Assembly (NCBI GenBank): GCA_000708835.1
Contig: DF237256.1
Span: 43,856 to 107,855, forward strand
Source of the DNA: Klebsormidium nitens
Lineage: Eukaryota; Streptophyta; Klebsormidiophyceae; Klebsormidiales; Klebsormidiaceae
DNA length: 64,000 bases
Reading direction: 5' to 3'
Position 1 is the first letter of the stretch, and the number at the start of each line of letters is the position of its first letter. Positions 38,201 to 50,187 of this stretch are shown here, piece by piece. Made by a program: the position numbers and the translations under genes. Below the pieces are notes generated by a model. It was not told the DNA's origin. It did no database searches and saw only the letters and a program-made list of their open reading frames with translations.

Positions 38201-38503
38201 AGCACTTGCCTCGCATCTGTTTCCTGGTGATCCGTTGTCGGATAGGAGAGCAGTTGCTGGTTTCCACGTCCTTTTAGAAGCGCCGAGTCTTAGCCATGAC
38301 GTGCGAAGAAGACCGCACCTGGCTGAAGGCTTGTTTCTATTTCTTGCAGCTACATGGGCACTGAGGAAAACTTGCTGGCCATTCTGTACGCGCGCTTCCC
38401 GGAGCTCTTCCACGCTTTCGACAACGACTCAAGGGGGACGCCGTGCGACAACTGCGCCGCCTTTTCGGCGAACCTTGAGCGGTACAAAGCAACGGCACAA
38501 TGA
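32283..38503 (+). CDS. Type II membrane protein: GT-A-like glycosyltransferase domain fused to an HtrL/YibB domain, 10 exons
   Basis: Exon 1 is only 20 bp (32283-32302, MGAQLVR). It joins 32951 in phase and gives a basic cytosolic tail and a signal anchor (PLGTFLAFVLLSIMLYSVAL), as in Golgi glycosyltransferases. An acidic stem of about 170 residues follows. The first catalytic-looking domain spans TLTIGVLVYKEKESLQAAF, VIGSPNNEALLAATQWVIG, LVLFLEKDWQIL, RTNPGNPLYCQEIY and YLFGWNPAFWN; it resembles GT2-like proteins where FLEKD replaces the DXD region. A charged helical linker of more than 100 residues (near 35967-36330) leads to a second domain: ITLVTALLDLGRGGETNGMF, DRGFPMVVYMPAEF, AVLLGYNPLVMSKPF, NPFGTKYFMFLDAGH. 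This fits HtrL_YibB (PF09612), a GT-like family. Length is about 975 residues. Acceptor or donor sugars are unknown. The HtrL assignment is from motif memory, the GT domain is less certain, and the 20-bp first exon is an inference. Confidence 0.8.
33725..33754. repeat. Perfect hairpin next to a 5' splice site
   Basis: GTTCTGAATGTA (33725-33736) and TACATTCAGAAC (33743-33754) pair over 12 of 12 bases with a 6-nt loop. The stem starts about 16 nt after the exon end at 33708. Confidence 0.95.
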
Positions 38504-39640
38504 ACGGGTTTGCAAAATGGGTCCGAGACTGTTTCATTTGTCAGTTACTAAGTAAAAAGAACGGGAAGAAAGTAGTGGTCGCCAGAGTTTGTTAAGAATC
38601 ACGCTATTTATTCAGGAGAAACTTGTCCTCGCGGGGTCAGAAACATGAATTGCAATTGTGCGCACATGATCGGACAAAGGTGAACGTGCAGTGCATCAGT
38701 GAACGTAGAGACCGTCGCTCTTACGCTTGAACCCCTAGTCTCATGGTTGACGTGGTAATAGGAAGGCGCGAATGCTTTGTGACCGTGACATCCTGGTAAA
38801 GCCACGATCTTGAGCGCATCAATCTGAATCGATCGGCATTCAACCATGCCTGTGTACTAGAAGTCATGCCTCATAGAATCCTGAGGGTCATCGATCTGCA
38901 GACTGGCAGATGCAACTGCGATCCTGGTACGCGATGGTCCAAGAGCACACTGAGATACGAGGTTCAAAGCGCAAATACTCTTCATGCGGACCGCCTCATA
39001 TCCGGCCGTACTTGGATTCCACACACAATGTGGCCGCGGCACCGTCCATGTCGAGCTTGAATTCGCGTCGGCCACCGTTAACCAGTATATAGTGCATGCA
39101 CACCTTATGTACATATGGTGTTCCTGCCACGCTGCCACATGTGATCATGTTGAAGCTGTATAACGATCCGATCATTCCGGTGCCACAGCATGCGGCCTAG
39201 CTACGTCCAGACGAGCAGGCCTAGGCGGGCGGTCGACGTTGAAATCTATGTCATCAATACGGGACGATTAGCTGTCTGAGTCGATCATTAACACAGAGCT
39301 CTGTGGGCAGCATACCATGCTTTATGAACCGGATATACGAGCAGTTTCAGATATTTCTATGGATGAGCGAATCCAGAGTTACCAAGCAAATTGTTCACGG
39401 TTTCCTCCAACGATCCATGATCGTTTCGGGCAGCTTTCGTGATATCGAAGATCAGGAGTTATAGATGTGTAACATTATAAACATGGTACATTTCGAGGAT
39501 ATGCTGGTATATCTTTACGACACAGGCAGCTTGCTGGCACCCAACCTGAAATACACGCGGTGCATGATATCATGCATCAAATTGCGTCGTCAATGAAAGA
39601 CCCGTGACCTTGCGATGCGCAAATGTCCCAGATACGCTGC
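38504..39640. other. Convergent intergenic region, no gene seen
   Basis: This is 3' flank of the GT/HtrL gene and of the NudC-domain gene. It is AT-richer than the exons and has a 14-bp palindrome CACAGAGCTCTGTG near 39292. No ORF here has protein features. Confidence 0.5.
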
Positions 39641-41340
39641 TCAACTATTCCGCACCCCGCCCATGAATGTGCTTGGATCAGGAACTTGACCAGAAAACTC
39701 GGCTCCAGAGAAGTCGAAGCCAGGATTCTGCAAAATGGGCAGAAAGGGGTTGAAGAGTCTTCTCGTTCAAGGACAAGCCCTCCAGATCCGAAAGTTAGTC
39801 CAGATTCGGATACCGAAGCAAGGGCGACATCTTGCATCTGCCTATCGTCATTCGATCTATTAGAAGTCACTAGGCAATTTGCAACTTCGAGGCTACTGAG
39901 TTCCGAACTTTGAATTGAGATGCGACTTTGAATCATAACAACAAGGGATGTTGGCCGAGAGTACTGCAAGGAGGTGTGCCCCCTCACCTCCTGTTGGAAA
40001 CGCTCCAGCATGAGCCGCTTCTGCTCCTGCTCGCTGGACAGGGGGTCTAGGGAGGTGTGCCCTGCCAGCGCAGATTGCCACGCCTTGCCCCGCTCCGCTT
40101 TCTGCAGTGTGACGTGCAGGACCCCGTCCTCTGCCATGAGAAGACGCAAGCGATGAGGATGCCAGAGAAATTGCTCGGATGCAGAGAGAGAGAAAGCGTA
40201 GCGAAAGAGTGTTCAGCGGTGCGACGTTGATAGGGCCAGAATTACATCCTCGGAATTTTTGCAGAGGTTCAAAGGGATGAGACGAGTCTGCATCAGCGGG
40301 CCTTGCTGAGTGACCACATGTAGTTCCAGATAGGGCAAGAGGTTAGAGGCGAATCCAGCCAGCCTGGCTGATCAAATTGGGGTAGACGGATGTCGCACAG
40401 ATACCCTTAACCTGGCGCTTACCCACTGTCCAGAAAGATGAGTCCTTCTTCACCTTCTCGCACAGTGCATGCTGCAAAACACAGATGTTTGAGAAGTTTA
40501 TTGACCACCGACTCGCAATCAGTGAGAGAGATCTGGCTTCGTAAGGACTGAGGCCAAGTTCACAGATGAGATGACAGAAGTCCTGCAATTTTCTCTGTAG
40601 GTAGCAAGTTCAGAGGAGCTCCGAGGCGATTCTAATAACCCAAGAAACTGTAGCAATCCTTTTCTACATGGAACGAATTGCTGCGCCCCGAATAAGATGC
40701 AGCTTGCTGATGCAAGGGGGTGATTCAAGGAATCTCGAAAAACATCTCCTTTGGAAGATCGAAATGGATTTGCTTTCTTACATCCAGGTAGGGCGGGTTG
40801 CCCTTGATGCCCACCCTCAGGTGGTTTGGCAGTACATCACAATCCAGCTGCTTTGCCTTGACTCCGCTCGGCAGGTCAATGTACACATTCACTTCATCCA
40901 GGCTCTGATCCCATTCATATATCTTCTGGCCTGGAGCGAAGGGAGAAGCAAAGAGGAGGGCGTCATGGATATTCTAAGAAGTTCTGCTTTCCAGTTTTGA
41001 ACTTCAGCGAGAAGTTCCATGAACCTGTCAGCCTTGCGGCACCAGAAGTCACGCATCCTAAGCAGGCACTGCCCAAAAGCTAGCGGATATCTCGACAGGT
41101 TTTCAAGTTTCTCTGGGAGCTTGAAGAAGTTTGATGCAAAGGGTGGTGAATTCAGCAAACGGGCACCCTCATCACTGACCGAAGCACCCTGACGCATCTT
41201 GTATCAAGTTGCACAGCATTGGAGTACTTTTTAAGAATGTCTCCACATTCCTGCTCATCCTGTTTCTTCTGCTCACATGTCAGGAACTCACCATGATGGA
41301 CAAAAGCGTGCCTCCGGTCCGGTGCGAGTTTTTCAGACAT
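39641..41340 (-). CDS. NudC/CS-domain cochaperone, NUDCD2-like, 5 exons
   Basis: The exons 41340-41292, 40930-40782, 40471-40423, 40130-39988 and 39727-39641 join exactly in phase and give 158 residues, the length I recall for the Arabidopsis homologue At5g58740. The CS fold begins at GQKIYEWDQSLDEVNVYIDL, continues through HLRVGIKGNPPYLD, KKDSSFWTVEDGVLHVTLQK and AWQSALAGHTSLDP, then EQKRLMLERFQQENPGFDFS and a C-terminal FMGGVRNS. The NPGFDFS motif and the WDQ-x-LDEV start are family marks. NudC-type proteins act as HSP90 cochaperones and stabilise client proteins in the cytosol, including microtubule-linked ones; the client here is unknown. It is divergent with ERV1. Nothing is missing. Confidence 0.94.
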
Positions 41341-42169
41341 TTTCTCAAGTCATTGCACTACCTCAAAGAGTGCCTCTAGGAGACATCTAGAGCACTAACT
41401 GCAGTTCAGATTTCTTCTTCAAAGCTTCACGTTCGAGGCAGCTCTCTCAAGCTTGTGGTGGTCGTCTTGTTTTCCAATCACTCTTCCACGCCACTCTCCA
41501 TTGGCAGCATCCATCGCCTAGATCATGGGCATTGCGCTTGAGTGACAGCGACTGTAGCTAGCAATGACATCAGATGCTTACGGATGCGAAGTCATTTGCC
41601 TTGGAGTGGCACCAACGCTGGGGAGAACCTTCACTTTCAGGCCTTGACTGAAGCCTGTGAAGGGATCCGCCTCGCTTTGCTTCAAGTTCTGCTCACTGAC
41701 AAGATCAGCTCAGAGGAACCCGACTGGATAACTCAGTCTCAAGTGTAACCGCCAGCCTATAGGTCGACCGTATGACGCTGCAGCTGTCAGGATTTATGAG
41801 TTGTAATTTTCCACCTTGGGCTGGGAGTCTGGCAGTGGTAGTGTCGCAGCGTTACTTAGACGGTTTTGAACACGAGTTCCACTGGCGTATGAAAATTAGT
41901 AAAGTCCTACCTATGCACCGGTTAGGAAGAGTGGTCAGCCTCAAGGCAAAAGTTGAACGCTGGAGGCAGCTGGAGGGGCAATTGAACCTGATGAAGAGCT
42001 AGTGCTTTCATTGTCAACTTCAACTTTAAGTTGTGCCAGTTGGTGGTGGTTGCTTTGCTTCTCTGGCTTCGCCCTGGGCCTCGGGGACAGCTCGTGAAGA
42101 TCTTTGGATCAAAGCGAGTGCGTCAAGCCAGCCAACTCCCCGTTGCTTAGTTTCTTCCTGAGCAACGGA
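41341..42169. promoter_or_regulatory. Divergent promoter region between the NudC-domain gene and ERV1
   Basis: 829 bp between two head-to-head start codons. The open frames at 41542-41748 and 41772-42002 look like chance. No specific motif was identified. Confidence 0.5.
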
Positions 42170-44271
42170 ATGACCATGGGGCCCAACCCTTTTGAAGAGC
42201 TGGCAGAAAAGTTCAGGGAGCTCCAACAAGGAGCTGGAGAACACTTAGGCAAGCTGCGGCAAGCTGCGGAGGCACTGGCAGCAAACTTTGATCCGAAGAA
42301 ACGGGAGCAGAAGCGGCGAGAAGCAGCAGCTGAAAGCAGTAGCCAGCAGTTTGGAAGGCAAAGCTCAAACGGCCATTCTGTAATTCATAGAAGGGGACAC
42401 GTGCAGGGGCCAAAGAAGGTCCACCCAATTGCTGCCGTTTCGGTTACAGAGAAGAAACACACTAGCAAGGTCATTGCCAAGCAGCAATTGGTGCAAGACA
42501 GCTTTCGGGGCGGCAAGCTCAACGCAGTGAATTCCGCAGCGCTGGTCGTTGAAAAAGATGAGCCAATCGCTGAGGTCAGTGTCCAGCCTCGGTGGTCCTG
42601 CTTGGCTCATGCAACTCTGAGGTTCCCGACAAGCAGCGTTCTAGCTTGGAATGGGGAACTAAGTGCATCAGAAGCAAGGCCCACCATTCAGAATACTAGG
42701 CTGTTGTACCACCACCTTGCACAAGAGTAGGCGAAGTTGCCAGTGCGCATCTGCGTTGATCATCATGTTTCTACCTCCAGCCCCTTCTTAATCTACCACC
42801 ATCGCCACCATGTGTTGTGATTGTTTCTCTTGAAGCAGACTGAGCAACCCAGACAGTGTTCGGTTAGCAAATCCGGGTTCAATCTATGCAGGCTCCTGCA
42901 TCGGCTGCAGTCCATGCTCGCGAAGAACTAGGCCGGTCCACATGGACTATGTTGCACATGTTGGCAGCTCAGGTATGCTGCCAGCAGTATTCTTCTTCCT
43001 CGGGGCTGAACGCCTCATCGTTTTTGGTCCACTCAGACGTCTGTACTTGTGAGCAGCACTTACGGTTGTACTTGGGCAGCCTATCTACCTGCTTAAGGGG
43101 ACTTGGAGACTGTTTGGTCAACCAGTGTCGTGCGGTTTCCAGTAGGTTGCTGACTGGTCAAATGTGGTGGCACGGGTGGTGGTTTGCTGTGGGCCACCTA
43201 ATTAGTGCCCCAATTTTTAAATTGCAGTACCCTGAGCAACCAACGAAGCAGCAGCAGAAGGACGTTAAGACCCTGGTAAGGCAGATGTCTTTCCTCACAT
43301 GCCTTTTTGCTCCTTGCGAAACTCCCCTAGTTGAAATCGCTAAGCTCTCTAAGTAAGCCCTCTGGATCCAACTTGTGACCAAGCTGGGTTGCTTGCACCT
43401 TACGCGAAAATTCTCCTAGCATTTTGGAGAGTGACAATCCTGTGTGTGTTGTCAAATCTAAAGCAGAGTAACCCCTTGAGTTTGAAGGCTCTGACAAGTT
43501 TTGGTGACCTTGACCCTGTACTCTACTTGCGCATATGATTGGCATCCTTGGCTTGCAGATGGAATTGATGACAAGAATATATCCGTGCAAGATGTGTGCG
43601 GACCACTTTAAGGAGGTGCTGAAGTAAGTTTCTCTCGCGATTGCGTCGGCCCTTATATCTGGAAAGCGAACTCTCGTTTTCTTAACATAGCCACAAGAAG
43701 TTACAGACAGAGTTGGGGACCAGGTAGCTTGATGCTGTACAAAGGGACCCTTGTTCCTCAGAGTCAAGAAACCCAGATTAGAGAAATCCGCTTTGCACCT
43801 TAAGAGGACCTTGGATATCTGCTTGCCTGCAACTTTACACGAGCACTACAAATTCCCATCATCTAGGCGACTTCAGTAAGATGAAGTATATCGTGGATCC
43901 GGTTTCACTGATCCCTACGTGCATTCTTCTGCAGGGCACATCCTGTCCAGGCAGACTCGGGCTTCGAACTAGCCCAATGGATGTGCCAAGTCCATAACGT
44001 GGTGAACAGAAGGTGAGATGCATCCAACTCGACTGGACAGCGATTGCTGTGGCCATCTCTGGCATCGTTTTATGCGAATGTCAAGGTTGATTTCGCCCAT
44101 GCAACCGTTCAGAGCTCCTTCAGACCGTGTGCGGAGTGGCCATTCTCACCTTATCGTGTCGTCTGCAGCCTCAACAAGCCGTTGTTCCCTTGTCAACGGG
44201 TGGATGCTCGGTGGGGGGCATTGAATTGTGATGAGGATGCTTGCAGCTTAGAAGACCGCTCAATAAAATAG
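42170..44271 (+). CDS. ERV1: FAD-linked sulfhydryl oxidase ERV1 (plant type), 6 exons
   Basis: ERV1/ALR re-oxidises Mia40 in the mitochondrial intermembrane space and passes electrons to cytochrome c or oxygen. The core is complete: LGRSTWTMLHMLAAQYPEQP, the redox pair in IYPCKMCADHFKE, the FAD-contacting CQVHNVVNR followed by LNKPLF, and RVDARWGALN. Plant enzymes carry their shuttle cysteines C-terminally as CX4C, seen here as CDEDAC. Exon 1 (42170-42574) codes for a basic, glutamine-rich N-terminal extension of about 135 residues, longer than in Arabidopsis. The ATG at 42170 (or 42176, which has the better context CCATGGGG) is the first in frame; the upstream frame begins only with a TTG. 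Total about 259 residues. AATAAA at 44262-44267 overlaps the last codons before the stop at 44269. Confidence 0.96.
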
Positions 44272-45271
44272 AGGTCAATACTTTCTACGGACAAGGGCAA
44301 TCATAGCAGATGTCAGAGATCAGCGGTTTAATGAGCTGGACGGCATGAATCCCCAGGTAACTTTTCAAGATTCAATCTTGCATTCTTCGAAGGTGAGCTC
44401 TTAGCGGAGCTTTGGGCATGGCCAGCCTCTAAGCCCCTGGGAAGTGGTAGAGCGGAAGCGCTATCTTCCCGGATCTGTAAAGTGAATGGCTGATTAAGTG
44501 CGATTCTTCTTTCAGAATTCTGGTAAACGTATTGCCCAGATTAAGCCGTGAAGGTACTGGTATAGCTGCTGTCTCATGGTCATATTGACCACTATTGTAT
44601 GGGGCCTTTTAAGCGGCCAAATTCTTAGAACAGGGCGGCTTGAACGAACTTATTCACAAGTCATATTCTAATCGGTAGAGCTAAAAGCGAGTATCTTCGA
44701 GTATTTGTAATGATCGTTTTTGCATCTGATCTCAATCGTTTGCTTGCACATGTACGACTGACTGAGTGGGATCGATCATGTCTCTTTTGGGAAAGTCCCG
44801 GTCACCGATTAATCCGATATATCGACTCGTGCATAACTTGATCAAAGGCCCATTCCGGTGAACTTGGCAGGATCATGGCGCCCGAATGTATGCATCGTCG
44901 GATCGCATCTCCATCCACAAATCCAACTAGCTTGCATGCAGTCGTAAGGCCGGATAGCATCGAAGCACTGAAGACGCGCAATTCAAGTACATGGATTTCC
45001 TCGGCCACTTCACGGATAGGGTCGGCACTGGAAGACGGGATGGAATCTTCATATGAGTGCCACTGCACGTAAATCGGCATCACAATGGACACAAATCGAC
45101 CGCACTCGGGAACAACCGTGACTGGGTGCGCTCAGGACAACTATTGCCGTACGCGTCCCAGTCCCTACGCTTGTTCCGGTTCCACATGCTATAGCTCTCT
45201 GCAGACTTCACCAGGGCTCTTCGAGCATTAGACGGAAATCAACCTCTGAACCTACCTATCGAGTCCGCTGA
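44272..45271. other. Convergent intergenic region, no gene seen
   Basis: 1 kb between the ERV1 and SCPL51 stop codons, AT-rich. A 96-codon minus-strand frame at 44802-45092 has no recognisable feature. A tRNA-like string near 44440 lacks a B box. Confidence 0.55.
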
Positions 45272-48200
45272 CTAGCTGCGCGTGATCCTCGTCAAGAGCT
45301 CCAAGCCAACGACAGGTACATCTGCCGGTACCTACAGACTTGAAACACGGCGTCAGCGGCTTCTGTCATCGCAAAGTAAGGAAAACTAACATAAAACTTT
45401 TCTCTACCACTTGACGTGCTCGACGTTGGGTACAATGCTTAATTTACATTCGCGGACTCGAACCTTTGAAGCTGGTAAAAGATAAGGTGCAAATAGCGTG
45501 ATTCAAATTGTCAGGAAAAGCAAAGTCCGGCACTCTTGATTCCAAGAGAAGAAACGGAAGCACGAGGAAACCAGACGCACCATGTGACCCGCGTTCAAGA
45601 TCCAGTAGAAGGCCAGGTTGTCGGAAGCCTTGACGAACGCTACCACCTGCGGGGACGCTTCCACGTAGATGGGCTGCCGCTGCGCCTTGTTCCACGTGTC
45701 GAGCCCCGGCCACCTGAAAGATCGCCAACGATACTAGATGGTTGGTCCTGGAAACCAAGGCACTCTGACAAAAGACTGGCTGCGGAGCCGACTACGTGCT
45801 GCAATGGGGGTTTCCCAGACTTCAATCAAGATCTGTGTGTTGCAACTCTAATCTGCATGTAGGGTGTCAAAATCACAAGCGCTTTGCGGGGATGCGAACT
45901 GATGCGCGACTTTTGATGTCGTTTGCACATACGGGACCCAACTACCTTCCGAGAGATCGAAAACACAAAAAACTGCAAGAAATTGCAGGAATAGAGGGCC
46001 CCTTGAATGAACACATGCCCGGACGTTGCAAGAAAGCACTTACTTGGAGCTTTGCATCCAAGCCTGCGTGCCGGTGGTACAGCAAATCAGGTCCAGCTGC
46101 GGCGGAAAGATACGGCACTTGAAGAAGCTGATAGCGGCGGGCACGAAGTTTGAAGCGCGACGATCAAATGACGGAACGCGTTGTGCGTTCACAAACGATA
46201 TGCGGATTCTGAGAAGTAGAATGACGGACTGGATGCTCTGATGCGATGGTCCGATCGGGGGATGAATAAATACAAAGTTTAGATTGACAGAACAGTGGCG
46301 AGCGCTGCTCCGACGATGGACATGTCAATTAGTCCAATGCCTACTAATCAATTGCCACGTCATCCCTTCCAACAGCGTCCCGGCCCCGGTCCTTAAAACT
46401 TACTGATTCTCCTTGAACAGGAAGAAAAACAAATGTAAGGAGCAATCACCTGTCCACTGTACACGGTGACGCTCACCCCGGTAGCCAGAAGAGCTTCTAC
46501 CTGCACAAGCAACATGCGAGCCGTCGGCCAACGCATGAGGTGGGTGATATACGTGCGCGACTTCTTGGAGATCTCAAGTACGCTTCCATAAAGCAGCCGA
46601 TGGGGATCCTCGTAGATCAACATTCTATGATGCAGGTCGCAGAATCATTCGAAGAATGCACACTCAGAAACTGTGGTTCGCCGTTCCTCTACCCCGATGC
46701 GAACAATCAGCAACTGCAAGAGAAAGCAGTCGGCCGCTGAAAAAATGCAGAGAAGTGGACAACGAAGGGCAGCAACGTCGTCGACAACGCTGGAGCTTTG
46801 AGGAATCACAAGTCTCTCGGCTGCTTAAAACTGGTTCGCGTTATTGTGGCTGCTCGCGTCTTTGCGTTTGGTTTCATGGTAGGGCGTTTTCCGAGATCTT
46901 CGAAGTCAAAGCGCCCACCTTGTCGACTACGGGCTTCATGAAGTCTCCTGCCAGGCGCGCGAACACCTGGGTCGACTGCCCACCCCACCTGCGAAGAAAG
47001 CGTGCCATGATGTCAGATGCACGGAGCGGATATCGTCCCGTCGCAGACACTGCTACGTGGACAATTTAGTTGTTGACTTGGAAGAACGCTCTGGAGAGAC
47101 TCCGTGCTCGACATCATGCATCAAAAATCGACATTCGTCTCCAGTCTCTTGAGAAGAGAACTCAAAAATGCTGCGACTCTTTTCGCCGATCATTTTTTAA
47201 CACTCGAGATGTTGAAAACAGGCAATGAATACGGCTGGCATTCTGCCGGAAGACCTTCGAAGCAGAGTCTGACCTGACGTTTTTGGGAATGATTCCGAGC
47301 TTTTGTCGGATCGGCCCGTTCATCAGCCCATCCAACGGGTCTGTATGCAGTCGATCGACGTACTTCGTCCTCAGCTTTTCCACAGCCTCGGCAAAGAGTG
47401 CGCCCCCCGAAACCGCCCCCTCTTCTGTATCCAAGGCCGCAGCGTGCAGTTTCCTAACCGTCTGATCCGTCGCTCCCATGTTCTGCGGTCTTTTTCTTCG
47501 TAGGCGCAAGCTTTGCTGCGAGGCGCGGGCCTCCGACACTCTCTGAAGGTTTCGCTCGACCGACTCTAGGACTGCTTCGCTCCAGGCCAGGCGTTCGCTT
47601 TTAGAACACTCGTCGGATGCCAGATTGGGCGGGGAGTGCAGCAGAAGGTTGTAGAAGTTGACGTTCTCGGAGTAGGTCTCAATGATGTCCTCCGTGGCGG
47701 CCCACAGGCTGGTCGCGTTCGTGAACGCGTCGGCTTCGAGCGCTCTCTCGGTGGCGTCCGCAAACCTAGCGAATAGAGCTGATGGTGAGGGGATAAACGT
47801 GGCTCGTTGGTAAACGGTGCCACTTTCGTGTTCGTCTGGTAGTGATCGTGCTCTATTAAAAAACGGCCTCGAGCGCTATTTGGATGGCGTTTGCGAGCCT
47901 AGCAGGTAAAAAGGCCCGACGCGTGACAGCGCAGATGTGTCTCATCGTCAAACTCCAGAGACGGACAAAGCTTTAGAGGTCGTGCCCACGTGTCCACAAG
48001 AACAGCAAGTCAGACGCGCCTATAATTAAAATCAACAGAATACTTGCGAAGAGGTGCACAATACGAGATACCTTCGCAGGAATTCTGCACAGCAAATGAA
48101 GTTCGAATTTACTGAAGTGCTAAAACACCACGGTAGAGGGCTGAAGAACGACGAAGGAAGCCACTCTTCTTTTCTTTGTGAAGGTCGTGATTGTCGCGCT

Positions 48201-50187
48201 GGTTGAGTTCAGGAGACTGGCGAGAAGTCCCGCAGAAGTACGTTCTTAGAACCCCAGCACCAAGCTTTTCCATCCTTAGTAACGGGTCGACTGGGTAGAC
48301 TGGCGAGTAAAGGATCATAATTCCATCCTTAGTAACGGGTCGACTGGGTAGACTTTTTAGTAAAGGATCATAAGGTGGTTATTCTGCCAGGCTGGCGGTC
48401 CAGGGGCCTCACTTTTGGATGGCGTCCGTTTCCACTCTGTCCACCAGCGAGTAGGACTGGAGCAGGGGACCCCACGCCAGGACATAGTCGATGGGCGAGA
48501 TCCACGAGTCACCAAGCGCGACGCCTGCAGCCACCGGAGAGCAGGAGAACGCATCTCAAAGTCAAGGTCGGCAGAGCTCATACTGAGAGAACCTCACTAC
48601 AAACACTTCGAGACACAGATCTTGCGAGTATGTGCCTCCGACTCGTGCTTTTACAAGAGTTCGCTGTTCTATGGTCTGCTTTTCGAACCAACTATCAAAG
48701 AGAGTTCAGTGGGGTTTGGCAATTGGTTTACAGAGATTGTAGAGTCTTCCGCACCCAGCTTCATATTACAAAATTGAATTCATTTGATCTGGACGTGCAA
48801 AAATCGCAGGCCCACCTCTGAAGTTGGTCTTCACCTGGCCCTTTTGGACCGCTCTGTGCAACTCGAGACCGAATTCCCCCGTCATCTTCCCGCCGTAGCT
48901 CTCGCAGATGATGTAAAAGGGGGTCGCTTGAAGGGCGGGGTGCTCCTCAAAGAAGGCCGCAGCAAAGGCGACCAGGTCGGCAGCAATTTCAGCGTTGGTC
49001 CGGGTCAGCTGGGAAGCTTTCTCGACATAGCTGAAGCCTGGGAAGGAGGAGCAGTGGTGGTGATTACGACTGCTGTAGGAGCGCTGGGAAGACATGCAAT
49101 TGCTGAAGTAACTAGCCGAAACTGGGGCACAATCCTCATTTGAAAAGCACGTCAGGAGAATCTACTCAGTTTTCCACCCATTCCAACGTTTGACTATCAA
49201 GAGGAGAGCAGATGTGGCTCCTATCTTGCACCGAGCTAATCAGGGCATTAACAGGGGGGGGAAAATAATCGTCAGACTTAGGCATGCTGGACCTCTTACC
49301 TGTTCCTACAGGGTTGTCGACGAAAAGCAGGTGCGCCTTCTGGAGCCATGTGTGGGGGCGTGGCTCTAGATTGAGGTTGAGAGGCCCGATCTCAGCAAAG
49401 TTGCCGAAGCCCACCCCAGATGCCCCGGGCCCACCCTGGGGGGGAGGACAAACCAGAGTAAATAAAGACATAACATGATTGACTATGATTCTGCATCAAG
49501 AGGAACGGTGGACAAGCAGGCCTGATTTCCATCAAGCACTGATGTACGGATCACGAAGCTGGATCCTTTGCATCGCGCCAGACAGGTCTTTCAAGAATTT
49601 TCTAGCTGAAGTGTTGTGGAAAGCTGACCTGTAGCCACAGCACCAGGGGCACCGTTGCATCGTGGACGGAAGCTAATGTCGCGTTGCTGTAGTACAACCA
49701 CCAGAAAGTGTGCGCACCTGGATTCCACAGGTGCTTACGTCAGCCCCAAGCAGGACACGTGGTCGATGAACGCAAGGACAGAGTGTGCAGTGTCATTTTG
49801 GAGCAATATACTAAGTCCAAAAATATGCTACCTGAGCAGCTGTACCTCCAAGACTAGGAGCAACTATCATAACAGACAAAAGTAATGCAGCATTGCTAGC
49901 TCACTAAAAGGTCCTCTTCAGTACATCCCATGAGCAAGCATGTATGACGTGTTTGAAGTTGATTGCACACGGGCAGGCTCCATCAAGTGATAAACCAACG
50001 TCGCACCTTCTCGGACTTCGGTGTACCCCCATTCCTCCGAGCCATCGAGTGCGCCACCTCGAGTTGGCTGCAGTCTGCATTGCACATGTTCTGCCTGCCA
50101 AGCTGCTAAGAGAATGACAGCAAGCCATCTGAACCTGGCAATCTGGCCCCAATGGCGGACAGGTCCGCAAACTTTGATTTGCCCCAT
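45272..50187 (-). CDS. SCPL51: Serine carboxypeptidase-like protein, SCPL51 type (S10 family), 11 exons
   Basis: A secretory or vacuolar S10 peptidase or acyltransferase-type protein. The start at 50187 gives a signal peptide (core FRWLAVILLAAW), then WGYTEVREGAHTFWWLYYSN, the latter joined across an intron whose two ends both carry GTGCG. The oxyanion region reads LVLWLQGGPGASGVGFGNF, followed by HLLFVDNPVGTG. The triad is complete: Ser in CESYGGK (exon near 49060-48830), Asp in SGQLDLICC (split by an intron near 46440/46095), His in NAGHMVPAD (split near 45590/45331). GDSWISP and LAWGPLL match SCPL51 of Arabidopsis. The exon at about 47767-47270 is longer than in Arabidopsis because of a basic insertion (LRLRRKRPQNM). 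Total is about 540 residues against about 460. The last exon 45331-45272 codes for 19 residues and was found only by homology. It is divergent with the thioredoxin-like gene. Confidence 0.94.
48268..48373. repeat. Two tandem copies of a 53-bp unit in an SCPL51 intron
   Basis: Both copies start TTCCATCCTTAGTAACGGG and end AGTAAAGGATCATAA/G. They differ in a 4-bp block (GGCG against TTTT) and at the last base. The period is exactly 53 bp. Confidence 0.95.

Noticed and set aside
44430-44480. tRNA-like string (GTGGTAGAGCGGAAG)
   Set aside because: It resembles a D-arm/box A, but there is no B box GGTTCGANTCC, no matching acceptor stem and no anticodon arm.
44802-45092. 96-codon minus-strand open frame between ERV1 and SCPL51
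   Set aside because: No domain, signal or splice context; it lies in AT-rich convergent intergenic DNA and its composition does not resemble local exons.
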